DNA of 64,000 nucleotides, from NCBI GenBank assembly GCA_000711775.1, contig ARYC01000246.1, forward strand, positions 62,001 to 126,000, in the 5' to 3' direction. The position numbers and the translations under genes are program-made. The number at the start of each line of letters is the position of its first letter. Positions within the stretch are counted from its first letter, which is position 1. The notes below the pieces were generated by a model that was not told where the DNA came from, searched no databases, and saw only the letters and a program-made list of their open reading frames with translations. Source of the DNA: Oxytricha trifallax (taxonomy: Eukaryota; Ciliophora; Spirotrichea; Sporadotrichida; Oxytrichidae). Of this stretch, positions 32,345 through 43,342 are shown piece by piece.

Positions 32345-33615
32345 TTATACAATTCTCTTTATATATCTAAGAATCTTTTTTTTTTAATTCTAATAAATAT
32401 GGATATTTCATAATAGTTTCTAAAAATAAACTCCATAAAAACAACTTAGACAGTTGAAAGGCACTGTTTAATTTAAATAACTAATATAACTACATTAAAT
32501 CTTTTGCTAGACTTTTATAAATTTTATCTAAAATGTTTCCGCAATAAAGATTAGTTTATAACATTGATTTATTTTTTTAAAAAATCTTTAATTGTCCAAA
32601 TGATTATATTTATTAAGAAATTGTATATAGTTGTGTTAATAACAAATTATTTAAAGTCGAAATGATAGTTATTTTAAATTAAAAAGAGGTCCATCAAGTG
32701 ACTGAAATGTTTTATGATTTTAATATTAGAATCTGTGATTATAAATTCATTTTATTGAGTTAATTAAAGATCCAATATTTGATAGAGAAAAATTCATATT
32801 ATTTTGGTTGAATTTTTTAGATAAAATTAATGATTGTCTGCAATTTAAGGTTTAAAAAAGATTTCGCAACCGACTAAGACCATCTGAATAAAATAATTAA
32901 ATAGGGTACTTTTAATTTAAAAAAGTTAATTTATTTCATGGATAATTTATTTATATCTAATAATTTTGAAGAAAAAATGTTTTTTCCATACTGTAAATTT
33001 ATCTGAAATCGAGTTTCAACTGATATAAATAAAATAAGATCTAAATATTTATGAAAAAATTTCATTTATATAAAATACTTATTATAATCCATTTGAATCC
33101 ATTTTTATTTAACTATTGGAACGCATTTTGAAATTATTCATGTTTATTCGTAAATAATTAATTTCTTGTCCTTAAATTTTTTATTTATTTTAATTCCTTT
33201 TGCATTTATATTGTTGAATGTTCGGTCGGACATAACCTCCCCATGCCTAACTCCCCTCCCCTTCACGCTTTCATTATCCAAATTTCTTTTGTTAAACCAT
33301 ACTACTTACTAAAGGCATTACTAACAACATCAACAGAACTTACATCCAACATCCAATTATTCATCCTCATTTTATAAAATGGAATCTATTACAGTTTTTA
33401 ATAAGTAAATAGCATAAATTTTATTAGAAAAATGTTAATTTATTTAATAGTTTTTCAATAATTTATCCGATTTTTCCATGTTTAACTACCTCCTATAATA
33501 TTTACATATACAAGTTCCCAATGTAAAATAATTTAAAAAAATTTTCATTCGACTTTCACAATTCAATATTTATAAATATTTCTATTAACCGATTAATATT
33601 TAATTTTATTTTTAT
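32345..33615. other. AT-rich spacer
   Basis: No gene or clear repeat. A C-rich patch at about 33230-33270 (ACCTCCCCATGCC, CTCCCCTCCCCTTC) may be the worn end of a foldback element. Confidence 0.5.
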
Positions 33616-34278
33616 GCTATGAGGTAGTATCCTCCCCCCCATAATGTATACCTTTTTTTCGTAGTCTAATAGAGTTTTTGACGCTGAGTAATAGTAGCAG
33701 ATGAACATGGAATGTGCGAGCAATAGTTTTGGAGCTATGGCCTCATCAAAGTCACTTTTTGTATATAAAAATCATTATAAATTTTACAAAAAATTTCAAA
33801 TTTTCACAAAATTTAATTTCTCTAAAATTAACGATTTTAGCATTTTATCACTGTATTAACAAATTATATCTAATTTATTATAATTTTATAAAATGATTTA
33901 AAAATCATTTTAACTTTCATTTAAGATATTTATAAAGAAAAGTGAACTTTTATAGTCTTTATAAATATCTTAAATGAAAGTTAAAATGATTTTTAAATCA
34001 TTTTATAAAATTATAATAAATTAGATATAATTTGTTAATACAGTGATAAAATGCTAAAATCGTTAATTTTAGAGAAATTAAATTTTGTGAAAATTTGAAA
34101 TTTTTTGTAAAATTTATAATGATTTTTATATACAAAAAGTGACTTTGATGAGGCCATAGCTCCAAAACTATTGCTCGCACATTCCATGTTCATCTGCTAC
34201 TATTACTCAGCGTCAAAAACTCTATTAGACTACGAAAAAAAGGTATACATTATGGGGGGGAGGATACTACCTCATAGC
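33616..34278. mobile_element. Foldback element, 0.66 kb
   Basis: Palindrome with ends GCTATGAGGTAGTATCC and its inverse, and arms of about 300 bp. An internal landmark is TTGACGCTGAGTAATAGTAG. The two arms are so alike that an identical 60-codon frame appears on both strands (33714-33896 and 33998-34180). Possible 8-bp duplication (TATTTTTA / TTTTTTTA), imperfect. Related to 61759-62386. Confidence 0.82.
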
Positions 34279-34285
34279 CTTTTTT

Positions 34286-34640
34286 TAATATTTATCTCAA
34301 AATCACTTTGGTTAGACTTAATCTCTCAAATATTTCTGAAAAATTATATAATCATTAATTTTTCTCACTTTACAATAACAAACATTGTCTTTTTTAAATT
34401 ATTAGATAAAATAATTATTCAATATATTATTTCAATCAATCAGACTTCTTGGATAATTATGAATATTTTATTTCTTTAATAAATTTAAATATTCTATATT
34501 TTAAATTGAATAATTGTTTTATCTAATAATTCAAAAAAAATACAATTTTTATTATTGAATAGTGAAAAAATATAGATTATATAATTTTTCAGAAATATTT
34601 GTGAGATTAAGTCTAACCAAAGCGATTCTGAGATAAAAAT
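34286..34640. repeat. Second palindrome abutting the 33616 element
   Basis: Left arm 34286-34425 (TCACTTTGGTTAGACTTAAT) and right arm 34500-34640 (ATTAAGTCTAACCAAAGCGA). No target duplication seen. The 33616 element may have inserted into its left end. Confidence 0.65.
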
Positions 34641-34705
34641 TTTAAATAAAATTAAATATTTATTGTTTATAGAAATATGTCTAATAGAAAACATAGGTGT
34701 TATAA

Positions 34706-35039
34706 TTAAGAAGTGGAACTACAATATCCATAGTGATTATCAATAAGAAAACTAACAAGTTGATCCTAGACCAAATAACCACTCACCTCTCTCTTACAAC
34801 CAAACTGGTATGACTAAGATTCTCCCACTTGTCAACGCCTCAAACCCCAACTACAAATCTCAAGTTGGTGAGTACATAATGGAGCATATTGTGCAATTGG
34901 TAGGTGTAGAACTTGCTCCAAAGATTAAAGGTATGCTTGTCGACTTGCCAATTCAAGATATCCAAGCCTACGTTGTAGACTTCAAGAAGCTCTAAATTAA
35001 TATCAATGAGACCTCCACTTAAATTAAAAGCTCACAATA
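34706..35039 (+). pseudogene. Orphan PABP 3' block (linker and PABC)
   Basis: A separate copy of the PABP 3' end without RRM blocks nearby. It reads WNYNIHSDYQQENQQVD, NHSPLSYNQTGMTKILPLV, NPNYKSQVGEYIMEH, KIKGMLVDLPIQDIQAYV, KSSQ. It stays open, with Gln codons TAA, and ends at pointer CAATA (35035-35039) exactly like A and B. The left edge is uncertain. It may be a truncated duplicate or a displaced block of another PABP gene. Confidence 0.7.
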
Positions 35040-35110
35040 AAAAATCAAAAACATTTTAATTTAGATAATCATATTTTAAATTAAATTTTTAATATAAATT
35101 TAAAACAATA
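35040..35110. other. IES of the orphan PABP 3' copy (71 bp, pointer CAATA)
   Basis: CAATA at 35035-35039 and 35106-35110, as in A and B. Confidence 0.75.
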
Positions 35111-35132
35111 TGAATAAGAATAAGATCTCTGA
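35106..35132 (+). pseudogene. Orphan PABP last block with TGA
   Basis: Joined at CAATA the frame ends SQYEQEQDL with TGA at 35130-35132, close to SQYEQERNF in B. Confidence 0.7.
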
Positions 35133-36500
35133 TTTTTTGATTTGGAATATAATTATTCAAAATTAAAAGATAAAATGATTAGATATAAAATAATTTAAAA
35201 AAATGGTATAAACCCCAATTATTATGTAACATAGAATTTATAAGTAGATAAAAGTTTAAGTATATTAATAAAAATGGAAATTCTAAATTACTAAATTCAA
35301 CTTAATAAGAGGGATTCGATCTTGAGAATGCAAAAAAAAGGATTAGCATTTTTTCAATTTGTGGAAAGTCTGAATATGATTTAATTTGTATGATTATATT
35401 AGTGTAACTTTTAATTTTAAGTTCATCGCACCATTAGGTTGTGAGGTTAAATCCTTTTTTACTGACTTGACCTCAATAATCCAGCGTGTTAGCTAAACCA
35501 AAGGGAATTTTCAGGGTCTATTCTAGCGAATGGATTTTTGAATTATAAGTGAAATAAGTGCCATTTACTTTTAGATATTCCAGTATCATATTCCTACTAG
35601 CCATTATTCAATTATAAAAGGGAAAAGGTTTAAATTTCGAAAGTTAAACGGAGTCTTTTTTAAAAAAATCAGATTTTGGCAACTGTATCTCCAAAATTCA
35701 AAAATATTATCGTTTTTGTTAGTCAACTACCCTCCTTTCATCTCAAAGTTACTTGATTAAAGAGTACGTGAATGCTTATTATTTAAATTATTTTGCTTTG
35801 AGTTATCAAAAAATCCGTATGACAAGAGCACTGGATTGAGTTTTTATATATATATAAAAGTTCAATAATCCAGCATTTTAATAATTAAATCCAATCAAAT
35901 TAATCAAAATAAAATAATTGATTCATAAATATGGCCAATCACAGGATCATATTAAATTTCAAATCTGCCTATACTAATTTTTAAATCCGAGTGTTAGTAA
36001 ACTAAAATATTCAATATTTTCAGTAGATTAAGGGTATTAAATCTGAGCATTAGAATGTTCAAGATAGTTCAAATATACATATCGCGATAAAGGATTTTTG
36101 CACTTAAATAACTATTATTTGAAATTACTTCTCTTGCAGCATGATTTTACAGGTAATAATATAATTTTAATCATAAGAAGTTTGAGAAAAAGTATGTAAT
36201 ACATAATAAACCAAAATCGATTAAGCTCAGCTATAAAAGTAAATCTGTAATTAGAGCCTCTAGAAATTACAACAACGTAAATGTAAGTAAAAAAAGTGAC
36301 TTCACTCATAAACATTGCAGGTGATTCAAATTAAATAAAGAACCCTTGCCTCAATTTTTATTGACTATGCGACAAAGTATAAGTTAGCAAGAAATTTTAT
36401 ATTCTAATATTTAGCCACTAAAGTCAATGAACATAAATGATAGAGCTTAAAGTAAAAGAAGAAAGCTAGGAGGAGAAAGAACAACAAGAAAAAGAAAAGA
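35133..36500. other. Flank of orphan copy and AT-rich spacer
   Basis: Up to about 36010 it parallels 31104-32030. Beyond that, no gene is supported; the minus-strand frame at 36115-36315 has no recognisable features. Confidence 0.5.
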
Positions 36501-36539
36501 AAGAAGCCAGCTCCCTAGAAAGATATTAAATGTGATTTA

Positions 36540-37110
36540 TATAATGATAAACTTAACTATGAAACTTATTTGTTTACATTCAATCTACACTCTTTATCAC
36601 ACTTTTTAGCCAATTTAATTATCTATTCCTTCGCTAAACTTTTAATCAAATTTATTGTATCGATAGGTAGGTCATACATCAAGTGGTACACTAGCAGTGT
36701 ATTGTATTTACCTTATCCCAATAGAATTCGATTCCATTAAACTATGAACTGCAATGCACGTTGAGCACTGATGTTATTCTTAGTTGTTCATATCTCTTTG
36801 TAATAAATAAAAGAAGTACATTAATAGAAAGTCAAGGTTTAAACAATAGCAATTCTTTGAGGTATAAACTAGGATTATGGTTAAGAAACTTATTGCCTTC
36901 ATCTTCTCACAATTAAAACAAAGTATTATATCTAGTTCATAGAGTAGCTGAGTGAGAAGTACCCTGAATATAAGAAATTATACTTTTTGTTGATAATCTT
37001 TCTGTTCATTAGTCAAAAGAAACTATTAATTAAATTAGCAATATGTAGAAGCTTAATTTAATCAAGATACCCAAATCTAATATCCGTATTATTATTAGCT
37101 GAGAGGCTAA
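36540..37110. pseudogene. Rearranged transposase remnant (TBE-like)
   Basis: Two pieces of a DDE transposase in opposite orientation. On the minus strand, about 36745 down to 36540, QFNGIEFYW (final Glu region) is followed by a tail like YHLMYDLPIDTI. On the plus strand, about 36880-37060, TYCLHLLTIKTKYYIQFIEQ leads into EKYPEY and LFVDNLSVHQSKETIN (second Asp region), aligning with TYVFHLRSIKTEQYIKFLQQ of TBE-A. In intact copies these segments are on one strand in the order Asp then Glu. Frames are broken. It is clearly diverged from TBE-A, B and C. Confidence 0.7.
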
Positions 37111-37163
37111 TGTGACTTTAAAATTGTGTGGAGGACTCAGTTAAAGATCAGAAGAAGGGCAGC

Positions 37164-37514
37164 ATGGAAAACAAAGTCATAGGATGTTTCACATTTATTA
37201 CATCAAACACGCAATCCATTAGAAAGTTTGACACCGAAGATGCTAATGTATTTGAATGCTTAATGTTTACTAAATAAATCTTAAATTTTGACATAAAGCG
37301 GGGAGAATTTATTCCCTTTGATCGTACCTATGATAGCATGTTTGTCTTTACTTGGATTTCATTCCCCTATATCAAACAGATTTACAATTATCGATTGTCT
37401 AAATGCACATTGGAAGCTATAAATAAATTGCTTTAATTTATAATTAATGTAATTTAAAAAAAATATTTTAATACTATCAAGATAAGAAATTTAATAAGTT
37501 GTTATAAATGGTGA
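37164..37514 (+). CDS. Unidentified 116-codon ORF beside the transposase remnant
   Basis: ATG 37164, TGA 37512. Reads MENKVIGCFTFITSN, FDTEDANVFECLMFTKQ, FDIKRGEFIPFDRTYD, FVFTWISFPYIKQIYN. The first 90 codons look protein-like and the end is AT-rich. Position next to a transposase suggests a transposon gene, and there is a faint resemblance to the middle of the TBE 22-kDa ORF (ending in a FF..LATLKPEYLN-type segment), but I do not regard this as established. Confidence 0.35.
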
Positions 37515-37750
37515 TAATATTTTACACACAATTTATAGAAGGAATAGCATACTTCCAAAGGAGGAAGAAATACTATTTTTAGCAGAGGAGACAATATTTT
37601 TATAGGCTTAAAACTTCACCTTTGGTATCATTTAACAAATATTGGGCAAAATATTTTCCCCTTTTCTCAATTTATTAACAATTAATTTAGTTAGTTTGAA
37701 ATTTTATTTACCAATAGGATATTTGAAGATGAAATTCATTTTACATTAAT

Positions 37751-38404
37751 GGGGTGGTACCTCTCTCACGCCCCCACAATTATCAATGCAAAAAATAAAA
37801 TCAATAATTATCTCACTAACCAAGTTTAGGTCAAAAATCAAGAATTTAATAACCAAAAATGTTAATCGAAACAATTTGAGGCAGTATGACTTTGGAAAAA
37901 TTATCAATTTATCATAAACACGAATATTTATATTCGTTTTTATTCATATTATTATTTGAATAATTTCCCAATAATTTTCATATTTTAACCTATAATATTT
38001 TTATCCAGAATCTTGGAGGCAATATATAGTTCACTTTAATAGCAACAAAAAATGACTTTCATTCTAAAATAAATTGAATCTACATATTATTATCATATAA
38101 TTCTCTTTTTTGTTACTATTAAAGTGAACTATATATTGCCTCCAAGATTCTGAAAAATATTATAGGTTAAAATATGAAAATTATTGGGAAATTATTCAAA
38201 TAATAATATGAATAAAAACGAATATAAATATTCGTGTTTATGATAAATTGATAATTTTTCCAAAGTCATACTGCCTCAAATTGTTTCGATTAACATTTTT
38301 GGTTATTAAATTCTTGATTTTTGACCTAAACTTGGTTAGTGAGATAATTATTGATTTTATTTTTTGCATTGATAATTGTGGGGGCGTGAGAGAGGTACCA
38401 CCCC
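37751..38404. mobile_element. Foldback element, 654 bp, flanked by ATTAAT
   Basis: Near-perfect palindrome: GGGGTGGTACCTCTCTCACG at the left and its inverse at the right, with ATTAAT at both sides (itself palindromic, so the duplication length is ambiguous). The arms carry TTTGAGGCAGTATGACTTTGG-type and GAATATTTATATTCG segments. No coding capacity. The end sequence is related to that of 38842-40233. Confidence 0.85.
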
Positions 38405-39046
38405 ATTAATCTTTTCAAAATATAAAAAAAATACTAAAACATCAAAGAATACAGAATAATAGATAATAAGAAATTTTTATTTTATGTAAAAACTTTTATT
38501 AATTCATTATGTTGACAATCCTCTTTTATTTCATATCACTAATTATTTAGGCCAGAATCTTTAATTTTGTTTTAAAATTTTATTTTTTTTTATTCTAAAA
38601 AATATAAATTTATTTCACCTAAATACTGCAAAGCGGCTTAATTAAAAATTTGTTAACATAAATGGCTTACTAGTTTTTATAATCTTATTTCTCCTTATTT
38701 GTATAACATTTTCTCTTTATATAAACCATTAACGTATAGTTTTAATTTCTTATATGTTTATTGTATTTAGTTTAAATTTAAATTAATAATGTTTAATCTC
38801 TATCTTTAAATTTATAATTTGGGAAAATATTTAAAAATTTTGGGCTGTACCTGTCTTATCACCACACTTTTATAAATAAATATTTTATTAATAAAGTAAT
38901 AGTTTTTGTCAAATTAGTTTTAAAATTTACGAATAAGGCAATAAAAAATATTTATTAACTCTTAAGAAGATTTAGGATACAAATAAATGTACTTTTATCA
39001 TAAAATTCACGTTATTTTCAAATGCATAACGACTCAAACAATTTTA

Positions 39047-39810
39047 GGGGGGGAAGTTTCCTGCCCCCACACAGTTTCCTGCCCCAAAAGGTAGTTTCCT
39101 GCCCCAAACATAAAATTTTATGTTTTTTGCAATAATTTTATTAGAAATATATAAATTTCAATTTTAATTATTATATTCATGTACTAAACAACTTTTATTA
39201 ATTTATAATTTTCAAGGTACATTATTATTCTTTATCAAATTATAAAACCCCGTTAGTCAATTAAGAATGAAGATTGGGGATTAAGAATAAAGAAATTAAA
39301 ATATAATTATTATTGGCGTAAATTATTAAAGTTATGGCTAATTATTAAAACCATTGGCTCGAATAATTGTCTCTATAAATTAAACCAATCAGGGTGCGTA
39401 AATTTGTTTTTAGCCTAATTATAATTAATTTTAGCCAATAATAATATATTTTTAATTTCTTTATTCATAATCCCCAATCTTCATTCTTAATTGACTAACG
39501 GGGTTTTATATTATAAACAAGGCTAATTAATTTGTTTTTTATTAATAATTGATATGATTTTCATTGAAATGTGTATTCATTATCAAGGTAGAAATGATAT
39601 TTGAAGCTAAATTAATATATAACTATATAATAATTGATGATAGAGATTCTTTGAAAATTATAAAAATTCCATGTTTTTATGTATGGGGCAAGAAACTTAC
39701 GAAGGGGCAGGAAACTACCTTTTTGGGGGCAGGAAACTACCTTTTTTAGGGCAGGAAACTTCCCCCCTTGGGTGCATATAAAATTTTGGGGCAGGAAACT
39801 TCCCCCCCCC
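39047..39810. mobile_element. Middle foldback element with tandem CTGCCCC motifs
   Basis: Inserted into the outer element with a probable 7-bp duplication AATTTTA (39040-39046, 39811-39817). Each arm end repeats GTTTCCTGCCCC two to four times (inverse GGGGCAGGAAAC on the right). The motif-rich ends stand out from the AT-rich interior. A solo scrap of this end lies near 10096. Confidence 0.78.
39241..39510. repeat. Innermost palindrome of the nest
   Basis: TATAAAACCCCGTTAGTC at 39241 and its inverse ending at 39510, with arms continuing CAATTAAGAATGAAGATTGG. It sits at the centre of the middle element, either as a third insertion or as that element's own core. Confidence 0.7.
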
Positions 39811-40241
39811 AATTTTAATATATTTTGCATTTAATTATCAAAATTAAAAATTTTCGAATTTATTGAATCAAAATTGATCTTTTTTAAGGATTAAATTTGG
39901 ACTATTCAAATAAATCAAGTTTATTTGTTGAATTATATTGTATTTAATCAAGTTGAACTCTTAAGAGAGATCAAGTTGAGTCAATAAATTTGAAAACGTT
40001 TCCAATTTAATATTTAATAAAAACAAATTACAACTTATTATTCGATTATGCAATTGAAAAATCATAAATTTTATGGTAATAGTACATTTATTTGTATCTT
40101 AACTCATCTTAAGACTGGATAAATATTATTTTTATTGCCTTATTCGTAAATTATAACACTAATTTGACCAAAACTATGTTTTTAATATTATTAAATTTTA
40201 TATAAAAAGTGTGGTGGTGAGACAGGTACCCCCAAAATTTT

Positions 40242-41000
40242 CTTAAATTTCAATTTCAAGTTGAATAAATTGGCAGATTCAAATATTTTATAATAAAATG
40301 AAATTTATCTTACATATCATTAATAATTTATTTAATTAGATGCATGTCAGATATCTATGATACTAAAGTATAAAGTAAATTTTAAATATATATTTCTAAA
40401 CTTAAAATTATATTAATATTATATAAGGATATCATAGCAACAAGTCATTTTTAATAGTTATAAAGCCAGAAGATATAGAATATGAATAAGACTGTCGAAA
40501 AATAAAAAGTATAAATTAAAATGAGATTTATCTTCTTTTTATAGTACATTACTGAAATATGCATGATTGATATTTATCATATATTAGGATTTGCGGAAGT
40601 GACAGACATAGAATTATGTTTTAATAGACCAATTTATTATCTTTAATGAAGTGTTGTAAAGTAATAATTGCGTAGAATGAGTGTCATTTGTAAGTGAATT
40701 TTTCCTCCCTTGTTAGGATAAACATTAATGACTTAAGTTACATTTATACAAAATATTTATATTATAAATTTGCTATTAATTGAAGTTATTTTCAATATTT
40801 TTAGCATAAATTGTTAATTCTAATCTTAAGATCATAATAAATTATAAATTTCCTAGATATTTATTTATTAAATTATTAATATTTTTTTTCAATTATTCCC
40901 CATATTCGTAGCATTTGATAGAAATTAAATTAAATATTTGTTGCTTTGTTAGAGAAATAATATTTGTTGCATTAACTAATTTGACTTACTAATATAATGA
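40242..41000. other. AT-rich spacer
   Basis: No gene or clear repeat seen. Confidence 0.5.
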
Positions 41001-41099
41001 TTTTTAGTAAAAATTGTTTTTTATTTGAGGCTTGCTTTAATTTATGAGCTAGATTGTATAAATTATTTTAACTATTTGTAATTTTTTTAAAAAAAATAA

Positions 41100-41800
41100 T
41101 CAATTTTAAAAATATGTATTATTAAATCATAATATCTTAAAAATAGTAATTTTGGTAAGGTTAAAATTTTTTGAGAGTTTGTTAATTTTATAATTAATAA
41201 AGATAAGTGCTTTAATCATTTACTTAAAAGCTCAAATAAAAAATTAGGGAAGATTTGCAGAACTTAGAGTACTTTGATATTTATTTATTTTTACGCTTCA
41301 ATCAATAAGGCATTAAACCTATTCCGCATAATCTTTGCCCCATTTCATTCACGTGACATTCGAATATCAATTTATTTTCTTAAAGTTAAAAAGTCCCCGT
41401 AATTAATTAATAATAATTATTTATAATATAATAAGGAATAAATAAATTTACACAATTAATTAAACTTATAATTTAATGTAATTATAATCTCTATAGATAA
41501 ATTTAACTTACAATAGTATTTTAATACTATAATTAAAAATTAAATCATAATCGAATGTCACTCAAATGAAACGAGGCACAGATTATGCGGAATCTGTTTA
41601 ATGCTATTCATTATAGCATTTAAAATATTTTAATATCAAAGTACTTCAAAGATCTGTAAGTTTTCCCTAATTTTTTTAATTTGAGGTTTAAAGTTAATTA
41701 TTTAAAGCACCAATATTTATTGATTAAAATATTTACAAACTCTCAAAAAATTTTAAACTTATTAAAAGTATTATTTTTAACAATAATTGATTTTTTAACT
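41100..41800. repeat. Old imperfect palindrome
   Basis: Left arm about 41160-41380 and right arm about 41530-41760. Paired words include TTTTTTGAGAGTTTGT / ACAAACTCTCAAAAAA, CCGCATAATCTTTGCC / GGCACAGATTATGCGG and GACATTCGA / TCGAATGTC. Arms have many differences. No terminal duplication found. Confidence 0.65.
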
Positions 41801-42716
41801 TTTATATATTCCAAAATTTTTCAACTTATATAAAATTAATAAGGAAAGCAATTAAATTGAAAAAATTATATTATTAAATCGAGAAAATTTATAAAATATG
41901 ATAATGATAAACTATTTTTATTTAAAATTAATGGGGACTTTTCTGCTTTACTGCAGTCCTGGCTAAACATTATAATTTTTTTGGGGTGCAAAATATATAG
42001 ATATTTTAATTCACTTCTTATATTTCCATTCTCCTGTATAAAAAAATACTTTATATATAAAGTTTTTAATGGTTTATATTAACAGCTATATCATTAATAT
42101 CAGATATTATTAAAACTAAATGTTTAAATTTAATTAATGTTATTTCCATAGAAATTTTAATTAATATCAAGACAATATAGAATCTGAATATTCATTTATA
42201 AATAATTAAATAAAAGTTTTATTATAATCGATTGAAATTTTTATAATTTCGTTTGAATGTTGCGAGAAACTATATATAAAAAAGGGGAATTTAAATTTTT
42301 GAGCAAAGAATTCCCCCAATATCTATGGAACTGGGGATGGATCAAACTTTCTCCCCAAATCAACAACTTAATTAATTAATACTAATAAATATACTAATCA
42401 TTAACCTTTCATTATAATATTATATATTAAATAGCAAACTATATTTGTTTAATTCAAAATTAATGTAAATTTAAAGCAATTTAAATACATATTTAATTGT
42501 GCTTATATATATATTTAATTTTAATTACAACATTTAATTGAATTAATATAATTTGTTTGAAAAACCTTCCTTATATCAATCTACATTCTTAAAATAATGG
42601 AAACTAACAGAAAAACATTCTAGTTTTTTTTTACAGAATCCAGTGTAAGAGTTGTAACTCACAACTTATCTCTCAAATCATAGTAGTAGTAATTTGATTA
42701 ACATCAATTAAATTAT

Positions 42717-43342
42717 AAAATATCACTGTTTAATACTAAAATCAAACCATCAATCTTAGTCTTGACGTAGACGTATCTGAATGAGTTGACGTGGACAATT
42801 CCGTGACGTGGCAGTCGTGATGGAGAAAATTCCGAAAAAAAACAATCTTGCTATCACCTAGTCTCCTCCTAAAATCAAGATGTCAACCGGTTATAAAACG
42901 GAGACAGAGCTCGTAGAACTCAACTAGAGTGACAGAAGTTGGAGAAAAACGCTTACCGGTCCCACCACTGCTGGGAAACGTAATCCCTGTCCTTTCGCTG
43001 TGGTAGCTTCAGTACCCCTAACCCTGTGTGGGAGAAAAATCCTTATCGTTGGCTTCAATGGTTTCCTTCTTCTCACTTTCGAAGGAAGAGCGTACCTTCA
43101 TCCTGCTCCCTATTACCTTGGAAACTAAACTCAAGCCAGGTAACTCATCTATGCAGGGAAATCTTAGGACCCAGCTCACTCGAGGAGTGTACGCTGACAG
43201 ATTGAACCCCGCCGACTGGTCCCTCATGCGTTGAACCCAGCAACCCCCCCTACTTGCCCTCAGTAGGCCTTAGCGTAGTAGATAGATCTATTAGAGAAGT
43301 TCTTAGTGAGATTGGTACCTTACCAATCAATTAACTTTCTAA
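42717..43342. repeat. GC-rich 0.6-kb repeat, copy G2
   Basis: Best preserved copy. Shared landmarks: TATCACTGTTTAATACTAAA, TGACGTAGACGTATCTGA, CCACTGCTGGGAAACGTAAT, CTCGAGGAGTGTACG, AGATTGAACCCCGCC, CAGTAGGCCTTAGCGTAGTA. Overlapping open frames occur on both strands (43018-43227 minus, 43028-43234 plus), but the other copies do not preserve them. Confidence 0.75.

Larger units (their letters stand above)
38842..40233. mobile_element. Outer foldback element of a three-level nest, 8-bp TSD
   Basis: Arms 38842-39046 and about 39970-40233. Ends GGGCTGTACCTGTC and the inverse of GGGGGTACCTGTCTCACC, each followed inward by a CCACACTTTTA-like segment. AAAATTTT flanks both sides (38834-38841, 40234-40241). 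Paired landmarks include ATAAATGTACTTTTATC with its inverse at about 40080, and GAATAAGGCAATAAAAA with its inverse at about 40135. The right arm is separated from the left by an inserted element. Confidence 0.75.

Noticed and set aside
33714..34180. Two identical 60-codon ORFs on opposite strands
   Set aside because: They are the two arms of a foldback element; the identity comes from the palindrome, not from coding.
39564..39830. ORFs rich in repeated FLPQK / QETTFLGAGN-type words
   Set aside because: They arise from the tandem CTGCCCC motifs at the end of the middle foldback element.
43018..43234. Overlapping ORFs on both strands in the GC-rich repeat
   Set aside because: Other copies of the repeat have indels not divisible by three, so neither frame is conserved.
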